Source: Fibrobacterales bacterium (GTDB lineage: Bacteria; Fibrobacterota; Fibrobacteria; Fibrobacterales; Fibrobacteraceae). From it: 57,700 nt of DNA. The notes under the pieces are model-generated. The model was not told the DNA's origin, did not search any database, and was given only the letters and a program-made list of their open reading frames with translations. Position numbers and translations under genes: made by a program. The stretch is from assembly GCA_025997455.1 (NCBI GenBank), contig BNUP01000001.1:1-57700 (forward strand). Direction: 5' to 3'. Of this stretch, positions 25,257 to 34,077 are shown piece after piece. Position 1 is the first letter of the stretch; every line of letters begins with the position of its first letter.

Positions 25257-25953
25257 GTCCTTAATTATAATACCGACTTATAACGAGATGGAGAACATTC
25301 CCGATTTTATTCCGCAGGTTCTTGCTCAAAATGCAGATATTGAAATTTTGGTTGTAGATGACGGCTCGCCCGACGGCACGGGTGATTTTGTGGAAAATTT
25401 AACCAAAGAAAATTCTCGAATTCATATTTTGCACAGGGAAAAGAAAATGGGTTTGGGGACTGCTTATGTGGCAGGTTTTCGCTTTGCTTTGGAACGCGAC
25501 TATGAACTGATTTTTGAAATGGATGCCGACGGGAGTCACAGTCCAAATGCATTGAATTTGTTTTTGAAGGAAAGCGAAAATGCGGATTTGGTTTTGGGAA
25601 GCAGGTATTTGAACGGGAAGATTTCGGTTGTCAATTGGGATTGGAAGAGACTCATTTTGAGTTACGGTGCAAATTTTTACACGCGAATAGTAACGGGAAT
25701 GCCGTTTTCGGATGCAACGGGCGGTTTTAAGTGTTTTAGCCGCTCCGCATTGCAAACTCTGAATTTAGATAAGTTAAAGAGTGACGGCTATTGTTTTCAA
25801 ATTGAGACAACACACGCTCTTTGGAAGAAGAAACTACGCATAAAAGAAATTCCTATAATTTTCACCGACCGAACAAAAGGCACTTCAAAAATGAGCGGCG
25901 GAATTATCAGCGAGGCGTTTTTTTTGGTTATAAAATTGCGCTTTCGGGGGTAG
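25249..25953 (+). CDS. Polyprenol-phosphate mannosyltransferase-like GT2 glycosyltransferase
   Basis: About 234 residues from the ATG at 25249, which overlaps the thrC stop. GT2 fold: SLIIIPTYNEMENIP opening, EILVVDDGSPDGTGDFV, the DXD in FEMDADGSHSP, and GSRYLNG. The ending FTDRTKGTSKMSGG is typical of dolichol/polyprenol-phosphate mannose synthases. It lacks the C-terminal membrane helices of longer relatives. It would load a sugar on a lipid carrier at the inner membrane, a donor that the DUF2723 transferase encoded nearby could use. Its 3' end overlaps the convergent GT2 gene by 26 bases. Confidence 0.88.
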   Translation: MPKSLIIIPTYNEMENIPDFIPQVLAQNADIEILVVDDGSPDGTGDFVENLTKENSRIHILHREKKMGLGTAYVAGFRFALERDYELIFEMDADGSHSPNALNLFLKESENADLVLGSRYLNGKISVVNWDWKRLILSYGANFYTRIVTGMPFSDATGGFKCFSRSALQTLNLDKLKSDGYCFQIETTHALWKKKLRIKEIPIIFTDRTKGTSKMSGGIISEAFFLVIKLRFRG

Positions 25954-26923
25954 ACGCTGCAACGGGATATTCTTTTTTTTGGGTTTTGTTGTTAATCATT
26001 TCGCCGAGCAATCCCAGAGAAATAAATTGAATACCCGTAATAAAAGCAAAGCCTGCCAAGACGAGCAGAGGACGAACTCTAAGTGCACCGGTTTGTATCC
26101 ATTCAAAACCGAAATACCCGAAAACTCCCAAACCGAACAGGCAAACTACAAGTCCAAGCATACCGAAAAAATGCAACGGCTTTATAGCGAATTTTCGCAA
26201 AAATAAAAGCGTTATTAAATCCAAAAAACCCGATACCAAACGAGATATTCCGTATTTTGAAACTCCGTGTTTTCTTGCACGATGTTCCACAACTTTTTCG
26301 GCGACCTTAAAACCGTTCCACTTCGCCATAACGGGAATAAACCTGTGGAAATCCCCGTATAATGAAATACTTTTTGCAACTTCGTTTTTATAAACTTTTA
26401 AGCCGCAGTTAAAATCGTGAAGCCGCTCTCCGCACACAAAGGAAACCGCCAAATTAAAAAACTTACTCGGCAGAGTTTTGTGCCAAGGGTCATATCGTTT
26501 CTTTTTCCACCCCGAAACCAAATCATATTTGCTGAGCATCTCTATCATTTCGGGAATTTCTGCAGGGTTATCCTGCAAATCACCGTCTAAAGTAGCGATG
26601 TACTCACCTTTCGCCAAAGAAAATCCAAGTGAGAGTGCCGCCGCTTTTCCGCAATTATATTGAAAACGAACCGCTTTCAAAAAGGAATATTCCTTTGCCA
26701 AACCCTGCAACACAGCCCAAGAATTATCTCGCGAACCATCGTCTATAACAATGACTTCAAAGTCGTTTTTTGGATTCCCGCCTGCGCGGGAATGACAGGG
26801 GGGCACGCGGGAATGACAGACGGGGGGCACGCCGCTCCACGCATCAAGTACAGAAATTTCCCGCAGAAGTTCTGGCAAACTTTCCGCCTCGTCTTTAATA
26901 GGAATTATTATGGATAAATACAT
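25928..26923 (-). CDS. GT2 glycosyltransferase with two C-terminal membrane helices
   Basis: 331 residues. The opening MYLSIIIPIKDEAESLPELL and FEVIVIDDGSRDNSW are the GT2 nucleotide-binding part; ATLDGDLQDNPAEIPEM holds the DXD; RKHGVSKYG follows. Two membrane helices (about residues 246-268 and 285-308) resemble the ArnC/DPM1-like lipid-carrier transferases. Residues about 28-52 (PPCHSRAGGNP...) are translated palindromic repeat inserted between the first helix and the next strand. Last gene of a reverse operon with the hybrid kinase and the DUF2723 protein, 11 bases after the kinase stop. Confidence 0.88.
   Translation of the reverse strand: MYLSIIIPIKDEAESLPELLREISVLDAWSGVPPVCHSRVPPCHSRAGGNPKNDFEVIVIDDGSRDNSWAVLQGLAKEYSFLKAVRFQYNCGKAAALSLGFSLAKGEYIATLDGDLQDNPAEIPEMIEMLSKYDLVSGWKKKRYDPWHKTLPSKFFNLAVSFVCGERLHDFNCGLKVYKNEVAKSISLYGDFHRFIPVMAKWNGFKVAEKVVEHRARKHGVSKYGISRLVSGFLDLITLLFLRKFAIKPLHFFGMLGLVVCLFGLGVFGYFGFEWIQTGALRVRPLLVLAGFAFITGIQFISLGLLGEMINNKTQKKEYPVAASTPESAIL
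26773..26830 (-). repeat. REP-like palindromes inserted in a glycosyltransferase gene
   Basis: GGATTCCCGCCTGCGCGGGA followed by partial copies (GCACGCGGGAATGACA). Encodes CHSRAGGNP in frame. Confidence 0.85.
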
Positions 26924-26934
26924 AACGACCGCAA

Positions 26935-28830
26935 TTACTCCTCAGATTTTCTTCTGACGAATTTTTTCAAAATAGTATCCATTTTCATAATATCCATAGG
27001 TTTGCTCAAAAATTCGTTAAAGCCGTTATCGAGAAACATCTGGTCTATACCCGCCAAAGCGTTTGCGGTTAAAGCGATTATCGGAACTTTTTTGGCGTAT
27101 TCGCCGTCTAGTTTGCGAATTATTTTGGTAGCCTCTATTCCGTCCATTTCGGGCATCATGTGATCCATAAAAACAGCGTCATAAATCACCTTTTGCATCT
27201 TAATTTTATCTATAGCCTCTTCTCCGCTTTTTGCAGTGTCTATCTTCATATTGTAAGGCTGCAAAAGCCCTTTTGCCACATCTAAATTCATAGGCATATC
27301 ATCAACAATCAAAATATGTGCGTATGGCATTTGCGTATATACAAGCCGTTTAGTTTGCTTTTTCTGTTCGTATGAATATTTGAAACTCTTCAAACTATTA
27401 ACGCATTCTTCACCGATAGGAATTTCACTCATCAACTTCTGCTTTAATCGAATGGTAAATTTTGAACCGACCCCAAAAACACTTTCAACTTGAATTTCAC
27501 CGCCCATTATTTCAATCATTTTTTTTGTGATGGCAAGTCCCAAACCCGTTCCCTCTATTTTGCGGTTCGCCTGCATATTCACCTGTTTATATTCACCGAA
27601 TAAATTTCCCAAATCTTCGCTTTTTATACCTATACCGGTATCTTTAATCGATGAAACGAGCCACACTTCATCACCGTGCCGCTCAAAACCTATATGCCAA
27701 TTAACAATTCCTTCCCGCGTATATTTGAAGGCGTTTGAGAGGAGGTTAGAAAAAATTTGGCGAATGCGAAGTTCATCACCGAAAAGTCTGCTCGGCAAAT
27801 CCTTATCTATATCTAAAACGAACTGAACCGGCTTTGATTCAATTCTCATCAAGTTGAGGGTAATCGCATTGCTCACCAAACTCGGCGTGTCATAATCAAT
27901 TGGGACGAGTTCAAATTTGCCGGATTCAATTTTTGATACATCGAGAACATCATTCACAATACTCAAAAGCGTGGTTCCCGCCTCGTAAATTTTTGAAATG
28001 CGTTCTAAAGTCTCTTTTGGAATATCTTTTTGTGCAAGGGAAATTTCACTAAACCCTATAATCGCGTTTAGAGGAGTTCGCATCTCGTGGCTCATCCGTG
28101 CGAGAAAATCTGTTTTCTCTTTTGAAACCCGTTTATCCGTTTCACTTTGAATATTTAAGTCTCGGTATTTGACAAGCAATTTTTCGCGTTCCTTCTGCAT
28201 TTTCTGCTCTTTTGAAGTGAAAAAGAAGAGGAAAAATAGAGCCGATAAATCCAAAAAAATCAGAATGCTGATAATATTCCGCATAAAAGCAACTGCTTTC
28301 TCGCTATACGCCTCAACCGAAAATACCGCCTTATTACATTTATCAAAGTATTGTTCGCTGCTCGCAAATAGAGTATCCTTTGCATTTGGAACATTGCTCC
28401 GCACTTCGAGAATTTCTTTTTTAAGTTTAGACCAATGCACATTTATTTCTGTCATATCATCTTGGAAAACTTCATCTTCGATTTTACTTAAATTTTGCCA
28501 ACATTTATCGCAACTGCCGTTGGTTAATTCAAAAACAATTGAATCAAGGCGCATTCGCAGTTTATCGTTCTGCATTCCGTTCAATTCCTCTTTTACTAAT
28601 TTTTGAGTTCCTCCCCGCATTATGCCTGCATAATTGACAACTCGTGCATTGCCCGCCATTTTGAACATAGAATAAAATGAAACGGCGTAACCTATTAAAA
28701 TACAAACCGCCAAAACACTGATCATAGTTTGTATCTTTGCTCTTTTTGGAGCAGGGACATCGACCCAAGTTTCTACCGCATTATTTACCGCATTATTTAC
28801 TGCATTATTTAGTGATGTTATTTTGAACAT
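26935..28830 (-). CDS. Hybrid sensor histidine kinase with C-terminal receiver
   Basis: 631 residues. Two membrane helices (about 31-55 and 183-206) bracket a periplasmic helical sensor with ARVVNYAGIMRGGTQKLVK, a pattern seen in helical-bundle sensor domains. Then a short coiled coil and HisKA with the phospho-acceptor in MSHEMRTPLNAIIGFSE. The ATPase has SNLLSNAFKYT, DTGIGI and GTGLGLAITKKM. The receiver domain has HILIVDDMP and the acceptor aspartate in AVFMDHMMPEMDG. The first residues include NNAV three times from a 12-bp tandem repeat. It sits one base after the DUF2723 stop and just before a GT2 gene, so it is probably co-transcribed with envelope glycosylation genes. Confidence 0.92.
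   Translation of the reverse strand: MFKITSLNNAVNNAVNNAVETWVDVPAPKRAKIQTMISVLAVCILIGYAVSFYSMFKMAGNARVVNYAGIMRGGTQKLVKEELNGMQNDKLRMRLDSIVFELTNGSCDKCWQNLSKIEDEVFQDDMTEINVHWSKLKKEILEVRSNVPNAKDTLFASSEQYFDKCNKAVFSVEAYSEKAVAFMRNIISILIFLDLSALFFLFFFTSKEQKMQKEREKLLVKYRDLNIQSETDKRVSKEKTDFLARMSHEMRTPLNAIIGFSEISLAQKDIPKETLERISKIYEAGTTLLSIVNDVLDVSKIESGKFELVPIDYDTPSLVSNAITLNLMRIESKPVQFVLDIDKDLPSRLFGDELRIRQIFSNLLSNAFKYTREGIVNWHIGFERHGDEVWLVSSIKDTGIGIKSEDLGNLFGEYKQVNMQANRKIEGTGLGLAITKKMIEIMGGEIQVESVFGVGSKFTIRLKQKLMSEIPIGEECVNSLKSFKYSYEQKKQTKRLVYTQMPYAHILIVDDMPMNLDVAKGLLQPYNMKIDTAKSGEEAIDKIKMQKVIYDAVFMDHMMPEMDGIEATKIIRKLDGEYAKKVPIIALTANALAGIDQMFLDNGFNEFLSKPMDIMKMDTILKKFVRRKSEE
28775..28810 (-). repeat. Three 12-bp tandem repeats at the kinase N-terminus
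   Basis: On the plus strand ACCGCATTATTT twice, then ACTGCATTATTT. They encode NNAV units just after the start codon. Confidence 0.9.
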
Positions 28831-28831
28831 A

Positions 28832-31800
28832 TTATTCCCTATTTTTAAGAACTGTCAATTGCGGCTGAATGTATCTTTTGCTCGCACTTTCGGGGGTATT
28901 TTGAACACCTTTTTCGAGATATTCCACTGCTCCGCTGTCATCTCCGTAGGTTTGCAATAAATCTGCCGCTATAACATAATTTCGCCATTCACTTGGGAAC
29001 TGTTTAATTCCCAAATCCGCATAGTGCAAACCTTTTTCCAAAATCCTTTTCATATTTTCGTCTTTGTTTGCAAGGACATTTTCTATTGAAGTGAGCGAGG
29101 GAGTTTCGGGAGTTTTTGCAAGTGTCAAACTATCGCGCAAAGACATTGCCAAACGAATATACATAGAATTGTAATTGAACAAAAGTTGTTCGGTTTCGTC
29201 ATCTATATGTGCCGTTCCATCACCAAGTCCGCGATACTGAAACACGCTATCCACCAAATATGCGGTGCGGTCAAAATCGATTGAGTCCTTGCTCGGCGTG
29301 AGGTTTCCCTTTACCAAATCCCAAATCATCCCCTTTTGCACCATATATTTATCTAAGCCCACACCGTTAGAAAGTCCCACAGTAGTTGAAATATGTATTG
29401 GGCGATCCGGATTGTTCATCGTTAAATCTATTACCAACTTGTATTGAGTTTGCATTACTCCGCCTTTGTGCGCCTCGCCCCAATCTTTAAGGGCAGTGTA
29501 AGTTTGTAGCCATAACTTGCGTTTTTCCAAATCCGCTTTTGTTTTATCGAGTTCTGCGTTATTGCTTTCCGTACCGTTTTTCACAGCATTTTTTGCACCG
29601 CCGTTTTCCGTGCTTTTTTCTGCAACTTGCAATGAGATAAGAGAATCTAAACGGTTATTCAATATTTCAATTTGCCTGTTGAGTGTAGGAATTGCCTGTT
29701 CCGCTCTTGCAACCCAACCGTCTATCCGTTGGTTCTGACTTCCGTAATTTTTTTCACTCAAAACCATATCGTTGTCTATACCCGCTTTATTATATGATAA
29801 CTTCAAAATGGGGGGATTTTCCAACATCTGTTTAATATACCAATCCGTATTTCCCAAAGACAAATTTACAACTCGAACATCTTTTCTTATCCCCGCAACC
29901 TCTTGTGCAAACCACAAGGGGAAAGTGTCGTTATCGCCGTTTGTGAAAAGTATGGCATTTGGTTCACAACTCATTAAAAGGTTATACGCATAGTCCCAGG
30001 GAACCCAAAGATTTGCCCTGTTATGCTCTTTGTAATTTGCAAAAAGCGGCACTGCTCCGCACAAAATTGCAATTAAAATTCCTGCAGGTTTTGCAAAAGA
30101 ACCCCGTCGCGACTGCAAAATATGCAACAGCAAATAACCTATTCCCACACCGTATATTAAAGACATCAAAATAAATGCGGGTGTATAAAAATAATCACGA
30201 TTGCGAACTTCCAAATGAACGGGGTCGGGAAGTGAAGGGGCTTGGTAGCCTTGAGAAGTAAAGGCAGTTTGAATCCTTTTCCAATTTTGCCACGCGGAGG
30301 ACTGCTCTTCGGGAATGTTTTTTTCGCCCCTTGCAAGCGCAGTGTAAATTTTTCGCTGAATAGTCAAAAGTTCATTGGGGTCGGGAATATTTGAAATTCT
30401 GCCTGCCATTCCGCGAGAGGCAAATTCTTCCGTGATTTTGCTCATCTCGTTTTTCCACATATCGTAATCGCGCCCTTCGGTTTTTGTGCCGTCTGCAAAA
30501 TTGATATACCACAGCAAACCCGCCGAACAAAATCCATAGAGGAACGCCAAATAAATACCTATGGGTTTGTTGCGTTTCCACGCTATATAAATAGTCCAAA
30601 CAAGCAATCCGTTAAACAAAAGAAATAAAATTCCCTGTGCAAATTCGTTTTCCCCAATTGTCGTCATAAGTGTGGGAAACTTCCAAGAACCTCGTTCAAC
30701 GGGCGGATTTACCTCTGCATCTATTGAATAAATTCCTGCACGGTAATATGAAACTTCACCCACTTTAAAAGGTGTGTATTGAGCAATTTGATAGCCTCCG
30801 TAACCCATGTGCGGAAAAACCATAACTTGATTATCGAACTGTGCCCTGCGATAGAAAGCACGGGAAATCATACTTTCACTTCCGTATTGCTTGCGCTCCA
30901 CATAGTCGTTAAATGCGAGCCAATTTTTGTCTTCCAAAAGATTTCCGAGTTGCAAATTTCCCTGTTCATCGCGAAAGTTTATTTCGGGGTTGTTCTCGTC
31001 GATTATGGGATTTAACTCCGAGCGAATGGGAATGTAAAGGTGAGTGCTAAAACCTATTAACGCCACAACCGTGAATGCGAGCGAAAGAGATATGTCTTTA
31101 TGGAGCGGACTTTTTTTGGTGAACAGCCACGCAAAAAACAACACAACGAGTAAGGCAAAAGACCACCAGATAAAATGCGAAACCGCATACACAACAGAAT
31201 AGAGAATTACACCGGTTATCCAAAGCGGAAAGCGGTTTGCAAGGGTTTTGAGCGGAGTTCCGTCTGCAAAAAGCAAAAGGACAAACACAGCAGGAATTGT
31301 GAGCATAGTGTAGAGATGAATTCCCACACCCAAAAATCCGAGATAGCATATTAAAATTAAGTATTGATTCCCCCGCTTTTCGTTTCTCACATCTAAATAC
31401 AACAAAGCGAGATAAGAGATTAACATCACTATAAACATTGCAAAGCCATAAACTTCTGCCTCCACCGCGTTAAACCAAAATGTATCCGAGAATGCAAGGA
31501 GGAGACCTGCCGATAGAGAGGCGGCAACAAAGACAAATTTCGGAGCAGTTTTGATTGTTTTGGAGAGTAATTCCCAAGCGAACAGGACGGTTATATATAC
31601 CGTGGCGGCGGAAGTTACCACAGAAATGTAATTCACCCTTTTGGCAATTTCATCTACCATAGGCAGGAGTATTATCACTGCACGGGCAAAGAAAACAAAA
31701 AACGGCGTTCCGGGAGGGTGAGGTATGCCGAGTTCAAATGCACTGGCGACAAATTCTCCGCAGTCCCAAAAACTTACGGTTGGAGCCATTGTGATTGCGT

Positions 31801-31963
31801 ATGTGATTAAAGCGATTAACCCCGCAATTACCGCGGTAATGTGCTTTAGTAGCCCCCCCTTAATCGGCAATTTTTTATCAAAATTGCCACTTCTCCCCCC
31901 GCCTATTTCACCCTGAGTGTTGGCAGGGGGAATTTCTTTAAGAATTTTTTCGTTTTGAAACAT
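28832..31963 (-). CDS. DUF2723 membrane protein (O-glycosyltransferase-like)
   Basis: About 1043 residues from the ATG at 31963. After the first membrane helix comes TMAPTVSFWDCGEFVASAFE and GIPHPPGTPFFVFFARA, the hallmark of DUF2723, a GT-C-like family of large membrane transferases in Bacteroidota and relatives. About twelve membrane helices are visible in the first two thirds. The soluble part has ILFTNGDNDTFPLWFAQEV and, at the end, a TPR-like stretch (LADLGIKQFPSEW region). It probably moves a sugar from a lipid carrier to exported protein; that is inference from the family. First gene of the operon with a hybrid kinase and a GT2 enzyme. TACCTT lies nine bases before the start. Confidence 0.87.
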   Translation of the reverse strand: MFQNEKILKEIPPANTQGEIGGGRSGNFDKKLPIKGGLLKHITAVIAGLIALITYAITMAPTVSFWDCGEFVASAFELGIPHPPGTPFFVFFARAVIILLPMVDEIAKRVNYISVVTSAATVYITVLFAWELLSKTIKTAPKFVFVAASLSAGLLLAFSDTFWFNAVEAEVYGFAMFIVMLISYLALLYLDVRNEKRGNQYLILICYLGFLGVGIHLYTMLTIPAVFVLLLFADGTPLKTLANRFPLWITGVILYSVVYAVSHFIWWSFALLVVLFFAWLFTKKSPLHKDISLSLAFTVVALIGFSTHLYIPIRSELNPIIDENNPEINFRDEQGNLQLGNLLEDKNWLAFNDYVERKQYGSESMISRAFYRRAQFDNQVMVFPHMGYGGYQIAQYTPFKVGEVSYYRAGIYSIDAEVNPPVERGSWKFPTLMTTIGENEFAQGILFLLFNGLLVWTIYIAWKRNKPIGIYLAFLYGFCSAGLLWYINFADGTKTEGRDYDMWKNEMSKITEEFASRGMAGRISNIPDPNELLTIQRKIYTALARGEKNIPEEQSSAWQNWKRIQTAFTSQGYQAPSLPDPVHLEVRNRDYFYTPAFILMSLIYGVGIGYLLLHILQSRRGSFAKPAGILIAILCGAVPLFANYKEHNRANLWVPWDYAYNLLMSCEPNAILFTNGDNDTFPLWFAQEVAGIRKDVRVVNLSLGNTDWYIKQMLENPPILKLSYNKAGIDNDMVLSEKNYGSQNQRIDGWVARAEQAIPTLNRQIEILNNRLDSLISLQVAEKSTENGGAKNAVKNGTESNNAELDKTKADLEKRKLWLQTYTALKDWGEAHKGGVMQTQYKLVIDLTMNNPDRPIHISTTVGLSNGVGLDKYMVQKGMIWDLVKGNLTPSKDSIDFDRTAYLVDSVFQYRGLGDGTAHIDDETEQLLFNYNSMYIRLAMSLRDSLTLAKTPETPSLTSIENVLANKDENMKRILEKGLHYADLGIKQFPSEWRNYVIAADLLQTYGDDSGAVEYLEKGVQNTPESASKRYIQPQLTVLKNRE

Positions 31964-31983
31964 AGGCAGGGGAAGGTAGAAAA
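31964..31983 (-). promoter_or_regulatory. Promoter box of the DUF2723 gene
   Basis: Minus strand: TTTTCTACCTTCCCC, nine bases between TACCTT and the ATG at 31963, slightly longer than at other genes. Confidence 0.5.
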
Positions 31984-31989
31984 TTTGCA

Positions 31990-32220
31990 CTCGGCAGTGC
32001 AGGGGTGGAGAGTAGAGAGTAAAGAGTAAAGTGGAGTTGGGAGAAGTGCAATGCAGAGTAAATTTAACAAGGGAACGCGGTGTGGATAGAACGCCACAAA
32101 AAAAATGGATTCTGCAACTATCGTGCAGAATGACATTCTCCTTGCAATTCTAAAAGGGCGGGTTAAAAACCACGCCCCTACAAACTCTACACTCTACTCT
32201 TTAAACTATCAACTTTTTTC
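31990..32220. repeat. Divergent intergenic repeats between DUF2723 and M20 genes
   Basis: Heptamers of GAGAGTA type (32008-32035), a GAACGCGGTGTGGATAGAAC repeat (32073-32097), a GGGCGGGTT...CGCCCC repeat (32156-32180) and TACTCTA heptamers (32183-32205). Confidence 0.7.
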
Positions 32221-32232
32221 TACCTTCCCCGA
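32214..32232 (+). promoter_or_regulatory. Putative leaderless promoter box of the M20 peptidase gene
   Basis: TTTTTTCTACCTT, six bases (CCCCGA), ATG at 32233. Confidence 0.65.
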
Positions 32233-33624
32233 ATGTCCTCTTCTATATATTCGCAAGTAAATGACCTCGTTGAGCGGGACTTCAGTTTTTATTTGGAAGA
32301 ATTGAAAAAATTGGTTAAAATTCCGTCTATAAGTTTTAACGGTTTTGATAAAAAGCACATTGCGGATTGTGCAAATGCGGTAGCAGAATTGTTCAAAAAA
32401 ACGGATTTTCAAAGCGTAAAACTTTTAGATACTGGAACGGATTCACCTGCGGTTTTTGCCGAAATGAAAGGTTTTGGAACTGCACCCGTAATTTTGCTCT
32501 ATGCTCATTATGATGTGCAACCTCAAATGCAGGAAGACCGTTGGCATTCTCCGCCTTTTGAACCGCAAATTCGCAACGAGCGTTTATACGGAAGAGGAGC
32601 GGCAGACGATAAGGCTGGAATAATTGCCAATTTGGCGGCAGCATTAACCGCACGCAAACTTAAAGAAGGAAAAAACTTTCCCACACTGAAATTTTTAATT
32701 GAGGGAGAAGAAGAGGCGGGCAGTCCGAATTTGGAAAAATTGCTCTCAAAATATAAAGATGAATTAAAATGCGATGCCGCAATAATTTGTGATGTTGCTA
32801 ATTTCTCCGAAAAAATTCCCGCAGTGGTTGCATCTCTGCGGGGAATGCTCGCGGTTGAAATAGAAGTGCGCTCAATGAATGCACCCTTGCACAGCGGAAT
32901 GTGGAGCGGTGCAATTCCCGATGCGGTTCAAGGTCTCTGCAAAATGCTTTCTTCGCTCACGGACGAAAACGGAAAAATTGCGATTAAAGGAATGCCGACT
33001 GAGCCTGCACTTGAAAATTCCGTTGCGGAATCATACGAAAAAATTTCAGAGCAATACGGTGAAGAGGAATTGCGCAAAGAAAGCGAACTTTTCCCAAAAA
33101 CACAACTTTTAACAAGTGAAATAATTAAATCGATGTGGCGAGACCAAACTTTAACCATAACTACAATTCAGGCGGGCGACAGAAAAAATGCGGGAAATGT
33201 TTTGCAAAATTCCGCTTGGGCGAGAATCAGTTTGCGATTAACACCCGGCACCGATTTGGAAATTGCAAAATTTGCACTTTTAGAACATTTGAAGGCGGTT
33301 GTTCCTTGGGGTTTGGAACTCTCCATAAAAGTTGAAGGCGGAAGCGCCCCCGCGTGGGAAACAAAAACCGAACACAGGTTTTTTCAAAAAATGCTCTCTG
33401 CCTTAGAAACGGGATACGGCGAAAAACCGCTTATCACGGGTTGCGGAGCCTCGATTCCTCTTGTGCCTGCATTGGAAAAGGCATTTGCAATACCGCTTTT
33501 GCTAATAGGCATAGAAGATCCTCTCACAAACGCACACGGTGAAAACGAAAGCGTTTCTTTAGATTCGTTAAAAAAAACTATAGTAAGCGAAACTGTATTC
33601 TTTTTAGAGTGCGGAAATCCATAG
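32233..33624 (+). CDS. M20-family metallopeptidase (dipeptidase type)
   Basis: 463 residues. Zinc-site segments are visible: LLYAHYDVQP, GRGAADDKAGIIAN with the bridging aspartate, FLIEGEEEAGSPN with the catalytic glutamate, and ICDVAN. The central lid domain (from about SMNAPLHSGMW) allows dimerisation in relatives. The C-terminal zinc ligand is probably the histidine in NAHGENES. It would cleave short peptides in the cytoplasm; the exact substrate is unknown. It opens an operon with a SufE-like and a TamB-like gene. Confidence 0.93.
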   Translation: MSSSIYSQVNDLVERDFSFYLEELKKLVKIPSISFNGFDKKHIADCANAVAELFKKTDFQSVKLLDTGTDSPAVFAEMKGFGTAPVILLYAHYDVQPQMQEDRWHSPPFEPQIRNERLYGRGAADDKAGIIANLAAALTARKLKEGKNFPTLKFLIEGEEEAGSPNLEKLLSKYKDELKCDAAIICDVANFSEKIPAVVASLRGMLAVEIEVRSMNAPLHSGMWSGAIPDAVQGLCKMLSSLTDENGKIAIKGMPTEPALENSVAESYEKISEQYGEEELRKESELFPKTQLLTSEIIKSMWRDQTLTITTIQAGDRKNAGNVLQNSAWARISLRLTPGTDLEIAKFALLEHLKAVVPWGLELSIKVEGGSAPAWETKTEHRFFQKMLSALETGYGEKPLITGCGASIPLVPALEKAFAIPLLLIGIEDPLTNAHGENESVSLDSLKKTIVSETVFFLECGNP

Positions 33625-33636
33625 CAGGAATAATTT

Positions 33637-34077
33637 ATGACTATCACCGAAAATCAGCAGGAACTTAAAAAAAATTTTGCCGAATTTGAAAGTCCCGATG
33701 ACAAATGGAAATATCTCCTGCAAATCGCAAGGGAACACGGCGGAATGGATGATTCATTAAAAGATGAAAAATTTGTAGTAAAGGGTTGTGCGGCTAAAAT
33801 GTTTTTGGTGCCTAAATTTGAAAACGGAATTTTATATTTTTATATGGATACCGAGCAGGGTGAAACTTCGCCGTTGCTCAGCAGAGGGCTTGGAGTGCTT
33901 GCATTAAAAATTTACAACGGGCAAAAACCCGCAGATATTCTCGCCGCGAAGCCTGAATTTTTTCAGGAAATAGGTTTGCATATCGGGCTTACTCCAACTC
34001 GTGCCAACGGCTTTGCAAGTTTATTGAAACAGATATATATTTATGCAAAAGTATATTCAGTTGTCGGAAAAAATTAA
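33637..34077 (+). CDS. sufE: SufE-family sulfur acceptor protein
   Basis: 146 residues. The family pattern is clear: ENQQELKKNFAEFESPDDKWKYL-type opening, the reactive cysteine in VVKGCAAKMFLVP (about residue 51) and the ending IGLHIGLTPTRANGFASLL. SufE accepts persulfide from the cysteine desulfurase SufS for iron-sulfur cluster assembly. No other suf gene is in the window. An AGGA site precedes the ATG. Its stop shares one base with the next start (TAATG). Confidence 0.93.
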   Translation: MTITENQQELKKNFAEFESPDDKWKYLLQIAREHGGMDDSLKDEKFVVKGCAAKMFLVPKFENGILYFYMDTEQGETSPLLSRGLGVLALKIYNGQKPADILAAKPEFFQEIGLHIGLTPTRANGFASLLKQIYIYAKVYSVVGKN

